In this document: one piece after another, positions 38,218 through 47,532 of the stretch
Layout: each line of letters starts with the position of its first letter
Position numbering within the stretch: position 1 is the stretch's first letter
Assembly: GCF_020037015.1 (NCBI RefSeq)
Contig: NZ_JAIQDE010000016.1
Location: 121,132-185,131 of the forward strand
Direction of reading: 5' to 3'
Length of the DNA: 64,000 nt
Origin: Corallococcus sp. AS-1-6
GTDB lineage: Bacteria > Myxococcota > Myxococcia > Myxococcales > Myxococcaceae
The notes under the pieces: model-generated
The model's input: only the letters and a program-made list of their open reading frames with translations
Database searches by the model: none
What the model was told of the DNA's origin: nothing
Made by a program: the position numbers and the translations under genes

Positions 38218-39072
38218 ATGCGCTTCCTGCACTGCTCCGACGTCCACATCACCGAGGACTACTTCGCCCTGCCGCTGCGCAAGCTGGGCTGGCGCCGCTG
38301 GGTGGCGCTCGTGGAGTTGACGGCGGGAGGCCGGGCGAAGGCCTACCGGAACGCGCAGGCCACGCTGTCCACCATCGCCCGCGAGGCGGGCACGCACGGC
38401 GTGGACCACTTCATCCTCTCCGGCGACCTCACCGCCTACGCGTTGGAGGGTGAGTTCCGCGCCGCCCGCGCCGCGCTGTCGCCGCTGGCCCCCACGCCCG
38501 CGCGCTGCACCGTCATCCCCGGCAACCACGACGTCTTCACCCCCGGCGCCGCGCGGGAGGGCCGCTTCGCCCGGCACTTCGGGGACCTGCTCGGCAGCGA
38601 CCTGCCGGAGTACCGCCGCGAGGGCGCGTTCCCCTTCGTGCGGCTGGTGGGGGAGGGGGCCGCGGTGGTGGGCCTGTGCTCCGCGCGCCCGCTGCCCACG
38701 CCCGGCCTGTCCTACGGCACCGTGGGCCCCGCGCAGCTCGAAGGCCTGGCGGCCCTGCTGAAGGACGCACGGCTGGACGGCCGCGCCATCCTGGTGGTGG
38801 TGCACCACGCGCCGCGCGGCGCCGCGAACCACGCGGACGGCTGGCACCACGGCCTGCATGACGCGGACGCGCTGCTGAAGCTGCTGCCGGGCCCGCGCTT
38901 CGCGGTGCTCCACGGCCACATCCACCAGCGCTACCACCACCCGGCCACGGCGGACCGGCCCCACCTGTTCGGCGCGGGCTCCTCCACCCAGGCGGGGAAG
39001 GAGGGCTACTGGCTCATCGAGGTCCAGGACGGCGTCGTCGTGGGCGGGACGAAGCACGTGCCCGCGCTGTGA
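38218..39072 (+). CDS. Calcineurin-like metallophosphoesterase
   Basis: 284 residues. All five metal motifs are present: DVH near residues 8-10, GDL near 69, GNHD near 102, VVHHAP and the final GHIHQRY. It should be a cytoplasmic two-metal phosphoesterase; the family includes cyclic nucleotide and UDP-diacylglucosamine hydrolases. The next gene on the same strand, 33 bases on, is a class III nucleotide cyclase, so a cyclic-nucleotide phosphodiesterase role is plausible but unproved. A GTG at 38206 would add four residues. Confidence 0.9.
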   Translation: MRFLHCSDVHITEDYFALPLRKLGWRRWVALVELTAGGRAKAYRNAQATLSTIAREAGTHGVDHFILSGDLTAYALEGEFRAARAALSPLAPTPARCTVIPGNHDVFTPGAAREGRFARHFGDLLGSDLPEYRREGAFPFVRLVGEGAAVVGLCSARPLPTPGLSYGTVGPAQLEGLAALLKDARLDGRAILVVVHHAPRGAANHADGWHHGLHDADALLKLLPGPRFAVLHGHIHQRYHHPATADRPHLFGAGSSTQAGKEGYWLIEVQDGVVVGGTKHVPAL

Positions 39073-39105
39073 CACTTCTCCCGGGCGGCGGTACAAGGGG
39101 CGCAC

Positions 39106-40716
39106 ATGACCCCGGCGCCCCCGTCCCCACCCGTTGAGTTGTCCCTGGAGGAGTACCGCTACCTGCGGCACCTGGGACGCGTCACGGACGACCTCCTGGA
39201 GGAGAGCCTGCGGGAGCGCGAGACGCTCACCCAGTGCTTCCGGCGCTGCTTCCCCACGCTGCTGACGCTGCTGGGCGCGCGCGCCATCGCCGTCACCACG
39301 CGCGACGAGGAGCTGGTGGAGCAGACCTGGAGCGAGGGCGACTGGGGCGGCGTCTTCGCCGGGAGTCTGCTGGCGGGGCCCATGGGGCTGAGCGTCCACG
39401 ACACGGGCACGCTGCTCACCCAGACGCTGGACGTGGCGGGCTCACCGGTGGGCACGCTGGGCGTGCTCTTCGCGGGGCCGCCCGGCGACGCGGGCACCAC
39501 CGCGAAGCGCGTGCGCGCGCTGGACGTGGTGGCGGAGGAGCTGGACACGGTGCTGATGCTGGTCCACACCGCGTCGGAGAAGCACCAGCTCATCCTCCAG
39601 TGCAACGAGCACCTGGCCAACCCCGTCTTCGAGGCGGGCATGGACCACGCGGTGCGCACGCTGGCGCAGCGGGTGCGGCTGCCGGGCTTCCTCCTCCTGT
39701 ACCGCGACGCCGTGCAGCCGCACGTGCTGCACTACCGCACGTACCGGCACGGGCAGTTGGAGTACGAGAGCGGAGATCAGCCCGGCTCTCAGTTGGAGGC
39801 GCTGGTGCACCAGCACGGCACGCGGCTGCTGCACGGGGACGCGGGCGTGCTCAAGCGCCTGTTCGACGGGCGCACCACGGAGGCCGTCCTCATCTCCGCG
39901 GCCACGCGCAGCGAGCCCCTGGGCAAGATTGTCGTCTGGAGCAACGAGGGCTTCTCCGCGTACGCGATGGACCTCATCCGCGTGCTGGCCTCCACGCTGA
40001 GCCAGCGCCTGCTGGACTACAACCGCGAGCGCATCCACCTGTCGCAGTTCTTCCCCACGGTGGCCATCGACGCGCTGCTGGAGGACCCGGACTACGCGCG
40101 GCACCTGCGCGCGCAGGAGCAGGAGGTGGGCATCCTGTTCGCGGACATCAACGGCTTCACCCGCATCTGCGAGCAGGGCTTCGACAGCCCGCGCAGCATC
40201 GGCCGCTTCGTGGACGAGTGGAGCGCGCGCGCCGTGGACTGCATCTGGGCCCACGGCGGCGTCTTCGACAAGATGGTGGGCGACTGCGTCATCGGCCTCT
40301 TCGGGCCGCCCTTCTTCCAGACGGACCGCGTGCGCCGCGCGGAGGCCGCCGTGCGCGCGGCGCAGGACATCCAGGCCTTCACCGCGGAGCTGAGCGGACG
40401 CGAAGAGGTGGCCGCGCTGTGCCAGCGGGTGAAGCTGCCGGGCCTGGGCGTGGCGGTGGGCGTGAACCTGGCCACCGCGAACTGCGGCCTCTTCGGGCCC
40501 AACCGCAACTACACGGCCTTCTCCAGCGGCATGAACCAGGCCGCGCGCCTGCAGTCGCTGGCGGGCTTCCGCGAGACGCTGGTGATGGAGAGCGTGCACG
40601 AGGCGCTGAAGCAGTCCCAGGAGCCCTTCGTGCGCAAGCTCCAGTTCGGCCCCCTCACGGAGACGCCGGTGAAGAACGTGGCGCAGCCGCTGCGGCACTA
40701 CCGGCTGGCGCCGTAG
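39106..40716 (+). CDS. Class III adenylate/guanylate cyclase with N-terminal GAF-like sensing domains
   Basis: 536 residues, soluble. Residues 1-160 and about 165-320 look like two GAF-type domains. The cyclase domain covers about 340-530: metal-binding Asp347 in ILFADINGFTRI and Asp393 in FDKMVGDCVIGLFG, followed by GVAVGVNLATANCGLFG and YTAFSSGMNQAARLQ. It makes cAMP or cGMP; the substrate-specifying residues cannot be judged here. It lies 33 bases after a metallophosphoesterase gene, so synthesis and breakdown of a cyclic nucleotide could be paired. The GAF ligand is unknown. Confidence 0.9.
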   Translation: MTPAPPSPPVELSLEEYRYLRHLGRVTDDLLEESLRERETLTQCFRRCFPTLLTLLGARAIAVTTRDEELVEQTWSEGDWGGVFAGSLLAGPMGLSVHDTGTLLTQTLDVAGSPVGTLGVLFAGPPGDAGTTAKRVRALDVVAEELDTVLMLVHTASEKHQLILQCNEHLANPVFEAGMDHAVRTLAQRVRLPGFLLLYRDAVQPHVLHYRTYRHGQLEYESGDQPGSQLEALVHQHGTRLLHGDAGVLKRLFDGRTTEAVLISAATRSEPLGKIVVWSNEGFSAYAMDLIRVLASTLSQRLLDYNRERIHLSQFFPTVAIDALLEDPDYARHLRAQEQEVGILFADINGFTRICEQGFDSPRSIGRFVDEWSARAVDCIWAHGGVFDKMVGDCVIGLFGPPFFQTDRVRRAEAAVRAAQDIQAFTAELSGREEVAALCQRVKLPGLGVAVGVNLATANCGLFGPNRNYTAFSSGMNQAARLQSLAGFRETLVMESVHEALKQSQEPFVRKLQFGPLTETPVKNVAQPLRHYRLAP

Positions 40717-40719
40717 CCG

Positions 40720-41106
40720 TCAGGCCAGCAGGTGCGTGCCCGCGTAGCGCCGCGAGAAGTGGATCCACCGGCGCTCGTCCACCTCCACCTGCCACTCGCT
40801 GTTGGGCGTCAGCGGCAGGCGCTGCTTGAGGAAGCTCTCCAGGTGGTCCGCCGCCTTGAGCGGCGTGAGCCCCGGCGCGCGGAACGCGATGTGGAGCGTC
40901 ACGTCCAGCGACGGCGCCACGTCCACCGACGCGCAGATGCGCAGCGGGCCCACGCGCCGCTGGTATTGGGTGTCCGGTGCCGGCCACGTCGCGGAGCCCT
41001 CGGGCTGCGGGTGCGCCTGCTCGAGCCAGTTGTCGGGGATCAGGATGAAGTCGAGCAGGTTCCTGCTCGCCTCTTCCACCGTGCCGTGCTCCTGGATGGA
41101 AAGCAT
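40720..41106 (-). CDS. Small cytoplasmic protein of unknown function
   Basis: 128 residues, no signal peptide or membrane span. It contains LDFILIPDNWLEQAHPQPEG and a C-terminal EWQVEVDERRWIHFSRRYAG; the composition suggests an alpha/beta fold. No family is recognised. ATG 41106 has GGAGG five bases upstream, better than the ATG at 41229 in the same frame. The stop is 3 bases from the convergent cyclase stop. Confidence 0.8.
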   Translation of the reverse strand: MLSIQEHGTVEEASRNLLDFILIPDNWLEQAHPQPEGSATWPAPDTQYQRRVGPLRICASVDVAPSLDVTLHIAFRAPGLTPLKAADHLESFLKQRLPLTPNSEWQVEVDERRWIHFSRRYAGTHLLA

Positions 41107-41306
41107 TGCCCACCTCCGCCAGAGAAGCCGTTGGGGTTGCGTGGAAGCCGTCTTGAAGAATGTGCCCACGAGCCCATGCCATGCAAGGGCCCACGAACAT
41201 CCGCTTGCCGCCCACACCTCGCTACGCACGTGCGGGCGGGCTGGATGCTAGCGCTTCAGGGTGACACGTCAGGTTGGGGGGTGTTCCGCGCGACCCCGCA
41301 CGTTGC

Positions 41307-42383
41307 TCAGGAAGCGACGGGAAGGGAGCGGCGGGGCTTGCGCTCCACGGCGGCCTTGAGCTGGCCGCAGCCCGCGTCAATGTCGATGCCGCGACGTTGG
41401 CGCACCGTGCTGGGCACGCCGTGCGACGTGAGCACGTCCTGGAAGGCGCGCACCGCGTCGGGGACGCTGGGGCCGCCGTCGTAGCCCACGGTGGGGTTGA
41501 GCGGGATGACGTTCACGTGCGCGTCCATCCCGTGCAGGAGCCGCCCCAGCGTGTGCGCGTGCTCCGCGGTGTCGTTGCGGCCGGAGATGAGCGTCCACTC
41601 GAAGAAGATGCGGCGCTTGCGCTTCGCGACGTAGTAGCGGCACGCGTCCATCAGCTCGTTCAGCGGCCAGCGGCGGCCCGCGGGCACCAGCGCGGCGCGC
41701 TCCGCGTCCGTGGCGCCGTGGAGGCTCACCGCGAGCTGCACCGGGCGCGCCTCGTCCGCCAGCCGGAGGATGCCGGGCACCACGCCCACGGTGGACAGGG
41801 TGATGAAGCGCGGCGCCAGCGCCAGGCCCTTGGGGTCCACGAGGATGTCCACCGCGGCCAGGGTGTGCTCGTAGTTGTGCAGGGGCTCGCCCATGCCCAT
41901 GAGCACGATGTTGCGCAAGCTCTCACCCTGCGCGCGCAGGAGGCGCGTGACGTGGAGCACCTGTCCCACGATCTCGCCCGGCGTCAGGTGGCGTGACAGC
42001 CCCATCTGCCCGGTGGCGCAGAAGACGCAGCCCATGGCGCACCCGGCCTGCGTGCTCACGCACACGGTGGCGCGGCCCTTGAAGCGCATCAGCACCGTCT
42101 CAATGGTCTGCGCGTCGTGCAGGCGCAGGAGCAGCTTGTGGGTGAGCCCGTCGCTGCTGAAGCTCTCGTGGTGCGTGGCGAGCGCCCCCAGGTGCGCCCG
42201 CTCCTGGAGCACGGCCTGGAGGTCCGGGCGCAGCCCCGTCACCTCGCCCAGCGCGGTGACGCCGTCGCGGTACAGGCCCGTCCACACGCGCTCGCGGTAC
42301 TGGGGGCTGAAGCCCCAGCCGGCGAGCCGCGCGTCCAGCTCGGGGCGGGTCAGGTCGTGGAGGTTGACGGTGGCGTCCGGCAT
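41307..42383 (-). CDS. rlmN: Dual-specificity rRNA/tRNA C2-adenine methyltransferase (RlmN family)
   Basis: 358 residues, radical SAM. The [4Fe-4S] motif CAMGCVFC uses Cys115, Cys119 and Cys122; Cys108 and a C-terminal Cys near 341 (DAGCGQL) are at the positions of the methyl-carrying cysteines in RlmN. MGMGEPLHNY and SLHGATDAERAALVP are also present. RlmN methylates A2503 of 23S rRNA and A37 of some tRNAs. The open frame continues past 42383 for 544 codons through the neighbouring gene in antisense, but the ATG at 42383 with AGG upstream matches the family start. Confidence 0.94.
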   Translation of the reverse strand: MPDATVNLHDLTRPELDARLAGWGFSPQYRERVWTGLYRDGVTALGEVTGLRPDLQAVLQERAHLGALATHHESFSSDGLTHKLLLRLHDAQTIETVLMRFKGRATVCVSTQAGCAMGCVFCATGQMGLSRHLTPGEIVGQVLHVTRLLRAQGESLRNIVLMGMGEPLHNYEHTLAAVDILVDPKGLALAPRFITLSTVGVVPGILRLADEARPVQLAVSLHGATDAERAALVPAGRRWPLNELMDACRYYVAKRKRRIFFEWTLISGRNDTAEHAHTLGRLLHGMDAHVNVIPLNPTVGYDGGPSVPDAVRAFQDVLTSHGVPSTVRQRRGIDIDAGCGQLKAAVERKPRRSLPVAS

Positions 42384-42548
42384 GACGGGGCCTGGGATAA
42401 CACACCCGGCGCGGGCGCACCCGGGTCCGCCGGCCTGGGGGGCGGACAGGGGGGCGTGGGTCCGGGTGGGGGCCCCGGCACCTTGCGGCGTCCAGCGGCT
42501 GACACCGCGCGTGCCGGGGCCGCGCGTCGTGGCAATCGTGGAGGGCCT

Positions 42549-44036
42549 ATGGGACTGGCCATCCAGCAGGAGGAGTTCACGCCGGAGGAGCACACGCGGT
42601 TCGTGGCGCGGCTCGCGGAGAGCCTGGAGGCGCTGCGCCAGGTGCTCCGGCGTCCCGGCTTCGGCGTGGGGCCCGCGACGATGGGCGCGGAGCTGGAGGT
42701 GGCGCTGGTGGACGGCGCGGGCTCGCCGCTGCCGGTGAACCAGCAGGTGCTGGCGAAGTCGAAGGACGACCGGCTGACGCTGGAGCTCAACCGCTTCAAC
42801 ATGGAGATGAACCTGCGCCCCTCGCTGCTCGCGGGGCGGCCCTTCACCGGGCTCCAGGCCCAGTTGGACGACGTGCTGGCGGAGCTGAAGCGCGCGGCGG
42901 CGACGGAGGGCGCGCGCGTGGCGGCGGTGGGCATCCTGCCCACGCTGCGGCAGGCGGACCTGGGGAGGAACGCGCTCACGCCGCAGCCGCGCTACCGGGC
43001 GCTGGCCGCGGCCATCCGCAAGCGGCGCGACGGACCCTTCCAGGTGGCCATCGCGGGCGACGACACGCTCCACCTCACCTGGGAGGACGTGACGCTGGAG
43101 GGGGCGAACACGTCGCTCCAGTTCCACCTGCGCGTGGCCCCGGAGGACTTCGCGCGCGTGTACAACGCCGCGCAGCTCGCCACCGGGCCGGTGCTGGCCG
43201 CGTGCGGCAACTCGCCGGTGTTCCTGGGCAAGCGGCTGTGGGAGGAGACGCGCGTGGCGCTCTTCCAGCAGGCCACCGACGACCGGAGCGACAGCGACGA
43301 GGCCGCGCACCTGCACCCGCGCGTGACGTTCGGCCATGGCTGGGTGCGCGAGGGGGCGCACGAGCTGTTCGCGGAGGCGGTGGCGCTCTACCCGGCGCTC
43401 CTGCCGGTGATGGGACGGGAGTCCCCGCTGGAGGTGGTGGCCGCCGGGGGCCTGCCGAAGCTGGAGGAGCTGCGGCTGCACCAGGGCACGGTCTGGTCGT
43501 GGAACCGGGCCGTCTATGATCCGCACGGCGAAGGCCACGTGCGCATCGAGTTCCGCGCGCTGCCGTCCGGCCCCACGCCGGTGGACATGGTGGCCAACGG
43601 CGCGTTCCTGCTGGGGCTGACGCTGGGGCTCGCGGAGCGGGTGGACGCGCTCCTGCCGGCGCTGCCCTTCTGGCAGGCGCGGCGCAACTTCAAGCAGGCG
43701 GCGCACCACGGCCTGGGCGCGGCGCTGCTGTGGCCGGCGGAGACCGCGCCCAGCCCCCGGGTGCTGCCGGCGGTGGAGCTGGTGAAGCAGCTCCTGCCGG
43801 TGGCGAGGCGCGGGCTGGTGGAGGCCGGGGTGGACGTGGCGGAGGCGGAGGGGCTGCTGGACATCATCGCCCGGCGCGTGGCGCTCCAGCGGACCGGGGC
43901 GCGCTGGCAGCGGGCGGTGCTGGAGCGGCTGGAGGCCCACATGCCCCGGCAGGACGCGCTGGCGGCCATGCTGGAGCGCTACCTGGAGCTGTCCGACGAG
44001 GGGCTGCCCGTGCACACCTGGCCGGTGGAGCGCTGA
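42549..44036 (+). CDS. Glutamate-cysteine ligase family (GCS2-like) protein
   Basis: 495 residues in the carboxylate-amine ligase superfamily: GAELEVALVD near 46-55, LELNRFNMEMNLRPS near 77-91, HLTWEDVTLEGANTSLQFHL near 175 and EFRALPSGPTPVDM near 335. Related proteins form gamma-glutamyl amide bonds with ATP; this branch is usually annotated only as GCS2-like or DUF2126-near, and the product is not known. GGAGGG is upstream of ATG 42549. It is divergent from rlmN (165-base gap). Confidence 0.85.
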   Translation: MGLAIQQEEFTPEEHTRFVARLAESLEALRQVLRRPGFGVGPATMGAELEVALVDGAGSPLPVNQQVLAKSKDDRLTLELNRFNMEMNLRPSLLAGRPFTGLQAQLDDVLAELKRAAATEGARVAAVGILPTLRQADLGRNALTPQPRYRALAAAIRKRRDGPFQVAIAGDDTLHLTWEDVTLEGANTSLQFHLRVAPEDFARVYNAAQLATGPVLAACGNSPVFLGKRLWEETRVALFQQATDDRSDSDEAAHLHPRVTFGHGWVREGAHELFAEAVALYPALLPVMGRESPLEVVAAGGLPKLEELRLHQGTVWSWNRAVYDPHGEGHVRIEFRALPSGPTPVDMVANGAFLLGLTLGLAERVDALLPALPFWQARRNFKQAAHHGLGAALLWPAETAPSPRVLPAVELVKQLLPVARRGLVEAGVDVAEAEGLLDIIARRVALQRTGARWQRAVLERLEAHMPRQDALAAMLERYLELSDEGLPVHTWPVER

Positions 44037-44150
44037 CGGCTCCGGAGCTTGGGGGCCCTTGTCGGGACGGGGCCGTCGCGGTGAATAATCCGGCCATCCT
44101 GAAGGTCAGCTTGCGAGGCCTCGTGCCTCGCGCTGAAGGGTGCCGTTCCC

Positions 44151-45617
44151 GTGATCGCCTCGCTCCTCGCATCGTTCCGCTCCGGCGCCCGCCGGAGGTC
44201 CTTCCTCGTGCCGGCGCTCCTGTGCGCGGGTGTCCTGTCCGCGTGCTCGACCACCCGGGGCCACGCCAACGACCTGGCGGAGAAGGGCCGCTTCGTCGAG
44301 GCGGCCGAGGTCTACGTGAAGCTCGTCAATGACGAGCCCAACAACCCGGAGTACCGCGCGTCGCTGGAGGACCTGCGCTGGCGCGGCCTGTCCCAGTTGC
44401 TCACCCAGGCGCGGCAGGCGCGGGTGGAGGGGCGGGACGAGGACGCGGAGGCGAACCTGGAGCAGTTCTTCACGTACAAGGTGAAGTGGAACTCCAAGCT
44501 GGATGGCGGCATGGAGAGCTCGCTCCTGGAGGAGATGGCGGGCACGCACCGGCACCTGCGCCAGCTCATCATCGAGCAGGCGAAGCGGGGCCACGCGCTG
44601 ACGGCGGAGACGCACCTGGACCGCAAGCGCGCGCTCCTGGCCCACCCGGAGATGGCGCCCATCCGCCGCGACATGGAGGAGGCGGTGGCGCAGGGCGGCG
44701 CGGCGACGTGCGCGAACCTGAAGCAGTCGCTGTCCGGCGGCGCGCAGCACTGGGCGGAGCTGGTGTCGCGCTACTGCGGGCACTACCAGCAGCCCGCGCC
44801 CCGCGCGGGGATGTTCCCGGAGGCGCTGGGCGTGCCCACGTGGCAGGTGTCCGTGGATGGCATCAGCAATGACGTCGTGCAGTACCTGGTGACGCGGCTG
44901 TCGGGCGCGTTCGAGGCCTCGCCCTGGTACTCGGAGGCGTCCCAGCGCCACGCGCCGATGACCATCGCGGGGAGCCTGAGCGAGCGGCGCATCAGCGAGC
45001 CGGTGACGCTGACGGCGCCGTGGACGGAGCGCGTGCCGTACACGGACCACGAGGACCGCACCGCGACGGCGGAGGTGCCGTACACGGTGGAGGAGTCCTA
45101 CGAGGACAAGGGCGTGATGAAGAAGCGCCTCGTCCAGCAGAAGAAGACGGTCGAGTACAAGACGACGGTGGAGGTGACGAAGTACCGCGACGTGTCGCGC
45201 TCGTTCGACTACCACGCGCAGCGGCGGGGCGTGGAGTACCACTTCGCGGTGGTGGCCCAGGGCATCCTCCAGGAGCGGCACGCGCCGCTGGCGGTGAAGG
45301 CGGAGCGGTCCCTGGAGGCCTCCGGCTACGAGCACAACATCACCTTCGACCCCGGCGGCGTGCGGCCCCAGCGGTTCGAGCGGCCCGACAAGGAGGGCTG
45401 GCTGGACGGCCAACTGCGCGGCTACGAGCAGACCTTCTTCGCCTCGCTCATGTCGCGCTGGCAGGACGCGTTCTGCGCCGCGCCCGCCTTCGCGGTGGAG
45501 GACGCGGCCCGCTGCGCGCGAGGCGGACAGGAGCTGCCCGGCCCCGCGAAGCAGGCCCTGATGGACACGCTGGGCGACGACGCGGCGCAGGTGCACCGGC
45601 TGTTCGTCTGGAACTGA
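44151..45617 (+). CDS. Large lipoprotein of unknown function
   Basis: 488 residues. A signal peptide ends in lipobox LSAC (about residue 32). Residues 40-165 resemble TPR-like helices (NDLAEKGRFVEAAEVYVKLV). Later VPYT occurs twice in a Glu/Tyr-rich stretch (about 300-330) followed by KKTVEYKTTVEVTKYRDV, suggesting a beta-hairpin region. Six Cys in the mature part may form disulfides. No family is recognised. The start is GTG 44151 with AAGGG ten bases upstream. It ends at a hairpin shared with the LytTR gene. Confidence 0.8.
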   Translation: MIASLLASFRSGARRRSFLVPALLCAGVLSACSTTRGHANDLAEKGRFVEAAEVYVKLVNDEPNNPEYRASLEDLRWRGLSQLLTQARQARVEGRDEDAEANLEQFFTYKVKWNSKLDGGMESSLLEEMAGTHRHLRQLIIEQAKRGHALTAETHLDRKRALLAHPEMAPIRRDMEEAVAQGGAATCANLKQSLSGGAQHWAELVSRYCGHYQQPAPRAGMFPEALGVPTWQVSVDGISNDVVQYLVTRLSGAFEASPWYSEASQRHAPMTIAGSLSERRISEPVTLTAPWTERVPYTDHEDRTATAEVPYTVEESYEDKGVMKKRLVQQKKTVEYKTTVEVTKYRDVSRSFDYHAQRRGVEYHFAVVAQGILQERHAPLAVKAERSLEASGYEHNITFDPGGVRPQRFERPDKEGWLDGQLRGYEQTFFASLMSRWQDAFCAAPAFAVEDAARCARGGQELPGPAKQALMDTLGDDAAQVHRLFVWN

Positions 45618-45619
45618 AG

Positions 45620-45661
45620 GCGCGCGGCGCCGGGAGCCGGGCGCTTCGCCGTGCCGCGCGC
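45620..45661. terminator. Hairpin between convergent genes
   Basis: GCGCGCGGC (45620-45628) pairs with GCCGCGCGC (45653-45661), nine base pairs around a 24-base GC-rich loop. It lies just after the lipoprotein stop and 12 bases before the LytTR stop on the other strand. No T-run on either side. Confidence 0.5.
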
Positions 45662-45672
45662 GCAGGCCGTGC

Positions 45673-46446
45673 TCAGCCCTCGTCCTCCGCGCCCTTGCGC
45701 AGGCCCAGCATGCGGCGCAGCTCGCGCGCGGACTGGCGGCTCACCTCCACCGAGTGGCCCCGCGCCGTGCGCGCCAGGTAGCCGCCCGTCTCCAGCGGCT
45801 CCAGCCGCGTCACGTGGGCCAGGTTGAGCAGCGCGCGGCGGTGCACCCGGTGGAAGTGCTCCGGGGGCAGCTTGTCCGCCAGCTCGTTGAGCGTGAAGTC
45901 CGTGAGGTAGTCGCCCTGCGCGGTGAACACCGTCACCAGCTCGTCCTCCAGCGACGCGTGGGAGATGGCGTCCGGCGACACCAGCACCAGCCCCTGCCGC
46001 GTCGGGATGGGCAGCCGCGCCAGCGCCGGCTTCTCCGCCGCGGACGCCGGAGCCGTCACCGGAGCGGACTTCACCCGCGCCGGCAGCCGCGTCCGCGCGC
46101 GCTCCAGCGCCTTCTGCAGCCGCGCCGCCTCCACGGGCTTGAGCACGTAGTCCACCGCGCCGTGCTCGAAGGCGTTCACCGCGTGCTCCGCGTGGGCGGT
46201 GCAGAAGATGACGTGGGGCCCGCCTTCCGGCAGCAGCGCCATCGCGTCCAGCCCGCTCAGGCCCGGCATGTGGATGTCCAGCAGCACCACGTCCACTCCG
46301 CCCGCGCGCACCGCCGCGAGCACCGAGTCCCCATCCACCGCCTCGCCGCAGACGCTCACGTCCGGCAGCGCGGCCAGCAGGCGCGACAGGCGCTTCCGGG
46401 CCAGCAGCTCATCGTCGGCGATGAGGACGCGCAGGGGCTCTCTCAC
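45673..46446 (-). CDS. LytTR-family response regulator
   Basis: 257 residues. A receiver domain (1-120) has acidic Asp11/Asp12, phosphoacceptor Asp57 in VVLLDIHMPG and the late Lys in DYVLKPVEAARL. A Pro/Ala linker precedes the LytTR DNA-binding domain (about 150-250; FHRVHRRALLNLAHVTRLEPL). It is the output of the LytS-like kinase encoded immediately upstream, overlapping it by four bases (GTGA). The start is GTG 46446; the far longer open frame is a shadow of the kinase gene. Confidence 0.93.
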   Translation of the reverse strand: MREPLRVLIADDELLARKRLSRLLAALPDVSVCGEAVDGDSVLAAVRAGGVDVVLLDIHMPGLSGLDAMALLPEGGPHVIFCTAHAEHAVNAFEHGAVDYVLKPVEAARLQKALERARTRLPARVKSAPVTAPASAAEKPALARLPIPTRQGLVLVSPDAISHASLEDELVTVFTAQGDYLTDFTLNELADKLPPEHFHRVHRRALLNLAHVTRLEPLETGGYLARTARGHSVEVSRQSARELRRMLGLRKGAEDEG

Positions 46447-47501
46447 GTGAGGACTCCGGGTTGGGGGCCCTGGCGGGGCAGGGTGACGGTGACACGGGTG
46501 CGCCCGTCCGCGCTCTCCAGCGACAGGAGCGCGTGGCCGCCGTACGCCAGCGCCAGCCGCCGCTCCACGGTGGGCAGGCCCACGCTGCCCTCGCGCGGGC
46601 CCCTGGACGCCCCCGGGTTGTGGATGGACACCACCACCGCCCCCTCGCGCGCGGCCACCTCCACGCCCAGCGGGCCCCGGTGGCCGGCCGCCGGGCCGTG
46701 CTTCACCGCGTTCTCCGCCAGGGGCAGCAGCAACAGCGGCGGCACGGGCACGTCCGCAAGCCCGTCCGCCACGTCCATGCGCAGTTGGAACAGGTCCGGG
46801 TCGCGCAGCAGGTGCAGGTCGAAGAGCGTGCGCATCAGCTCCAGCTCCTGGGACAGCGGCCAGGTGACGCTGCGCACGCCCGCGAGCACCGAGCGGAGCA
46901 TCGTGGACAGCCGCAGCACCGCGGCCTCCGCGACGGCGCCGTCCTCGCGGCACCACTCCGCGATGGCGTTCAGCGTGTTGAAGAGGAAGTGCGGATCCAG
47001 GTGGCTGCGCAGCGCCAGCAACTGCGCCTGCTCCGCCTCCCAGGCGAAGCGGGTGGCGCGCGCCCGCTCCCGGGCCAGCGTCTCCTCGAAGCCGATGTCC
47101 CGCCCCAACCCCCAGCCCGCGACCAGGAACAGGCCGCCGCAGATGGCCAGGTTGTACGGCTCCGACAGGAACGTGTCCCGCATCAGCATCACGCGCGGCA
47201 GGGCGTAGCCCACGGACAGCACCACGCCGCTGCCCACCGCCGCGTAGAGCAGCAGGCGGATGCCGCCGTGGCTCAGGTCCAGCCCTTCCGGGAACAGCAC
47301 CCGGTACGACACGGGCGCCACCGCGACGCACAGCAGGCACAGCAGGAGGCCAATCCAGAACGCCCGGGGGTCCAGGCTCCAGCGCACCTGCGCCACGAGC
47401 AGCGGAATGGACACCAGGACGATGGGGGCCAGCCGCCACGGCGCGACGAGCGCGCGCAGCGTGGCACGAACGATGGAGCCTTCCGACGACGTCTCCGGCA
47501 T
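46443..47501 (-). CDS. LytS/AlgZ-type membrane histidine kinase
   Basis: 352 residues. Four to five transmembrane helices occupy about 15-150. The kinase core has the His_kinase motif LRSHLDPHFLFNTLNAIAEW with the phosphoacceptor His in DPHFLFN near residue 175, then PPLLLLPLAENAVKHG and a short ATPase lid with GSVGLPTVERRL. It should phosphorylate the LytTR regulator, with which it overlaps by four bases. ATG 47501 fits the domain start although no Shine-Dalgarno is visible. It has no extracytoplasmic sensor domain beyond the loops, so the signal is likely in the membrane. Confidence 0.9.
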   Translation of the reverse strand: MPETSSEGSIVRATLRALVAPWRLAPIVLVSIPLLVAQVRWSLDPRAFWIGLLLCLLCVAVAPVSYRVLFPEGLDLSHGGIRLLLYAAVGSGVVLSVGYALPRVMLMRDTFLSEPYNLAICGGLFLVAGWGLGRDIGFEETLARERARATRFAWEAEQAQLLALRSHLDPHFLFNTLNAIAEWCREDGAVAEAAVLRLSTMLRSVLAGVRSVTWPLSQELELMRTLFDLHLLRDPDLFQLRMDVADGLADVPVPPLLLLPLAENAVKHGPAAGHRGPLGVEVAAREGAVVVSIHNPGASRGPREGSVGLPTVERRLALAYGGHALLSLESADGRTRVTVTLPRQGPQPGVLT

Positions 47502-47532
47502 GCGGAGGCGGAAGGCTACACCGTCCCGCGCC

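Noticed and set aside
41307..44015. A 902-codon open frame that would fuse rlmN to a long N-terminal extension.
   Set aside because: The extension is antisense to the GCS2-like gene, has Arg/His/Gln-rich composition typical of shadows in GC-rich DNA, and RlmN begins normally at 42383.
45673..47439. A 588-codon frame that would give the LytTR regulator a 330-residue N-terminal part.
   Set aside because: The upstream part is out-of-frame LytS kinase DNA; the receiver domain starts at GTG 46446.
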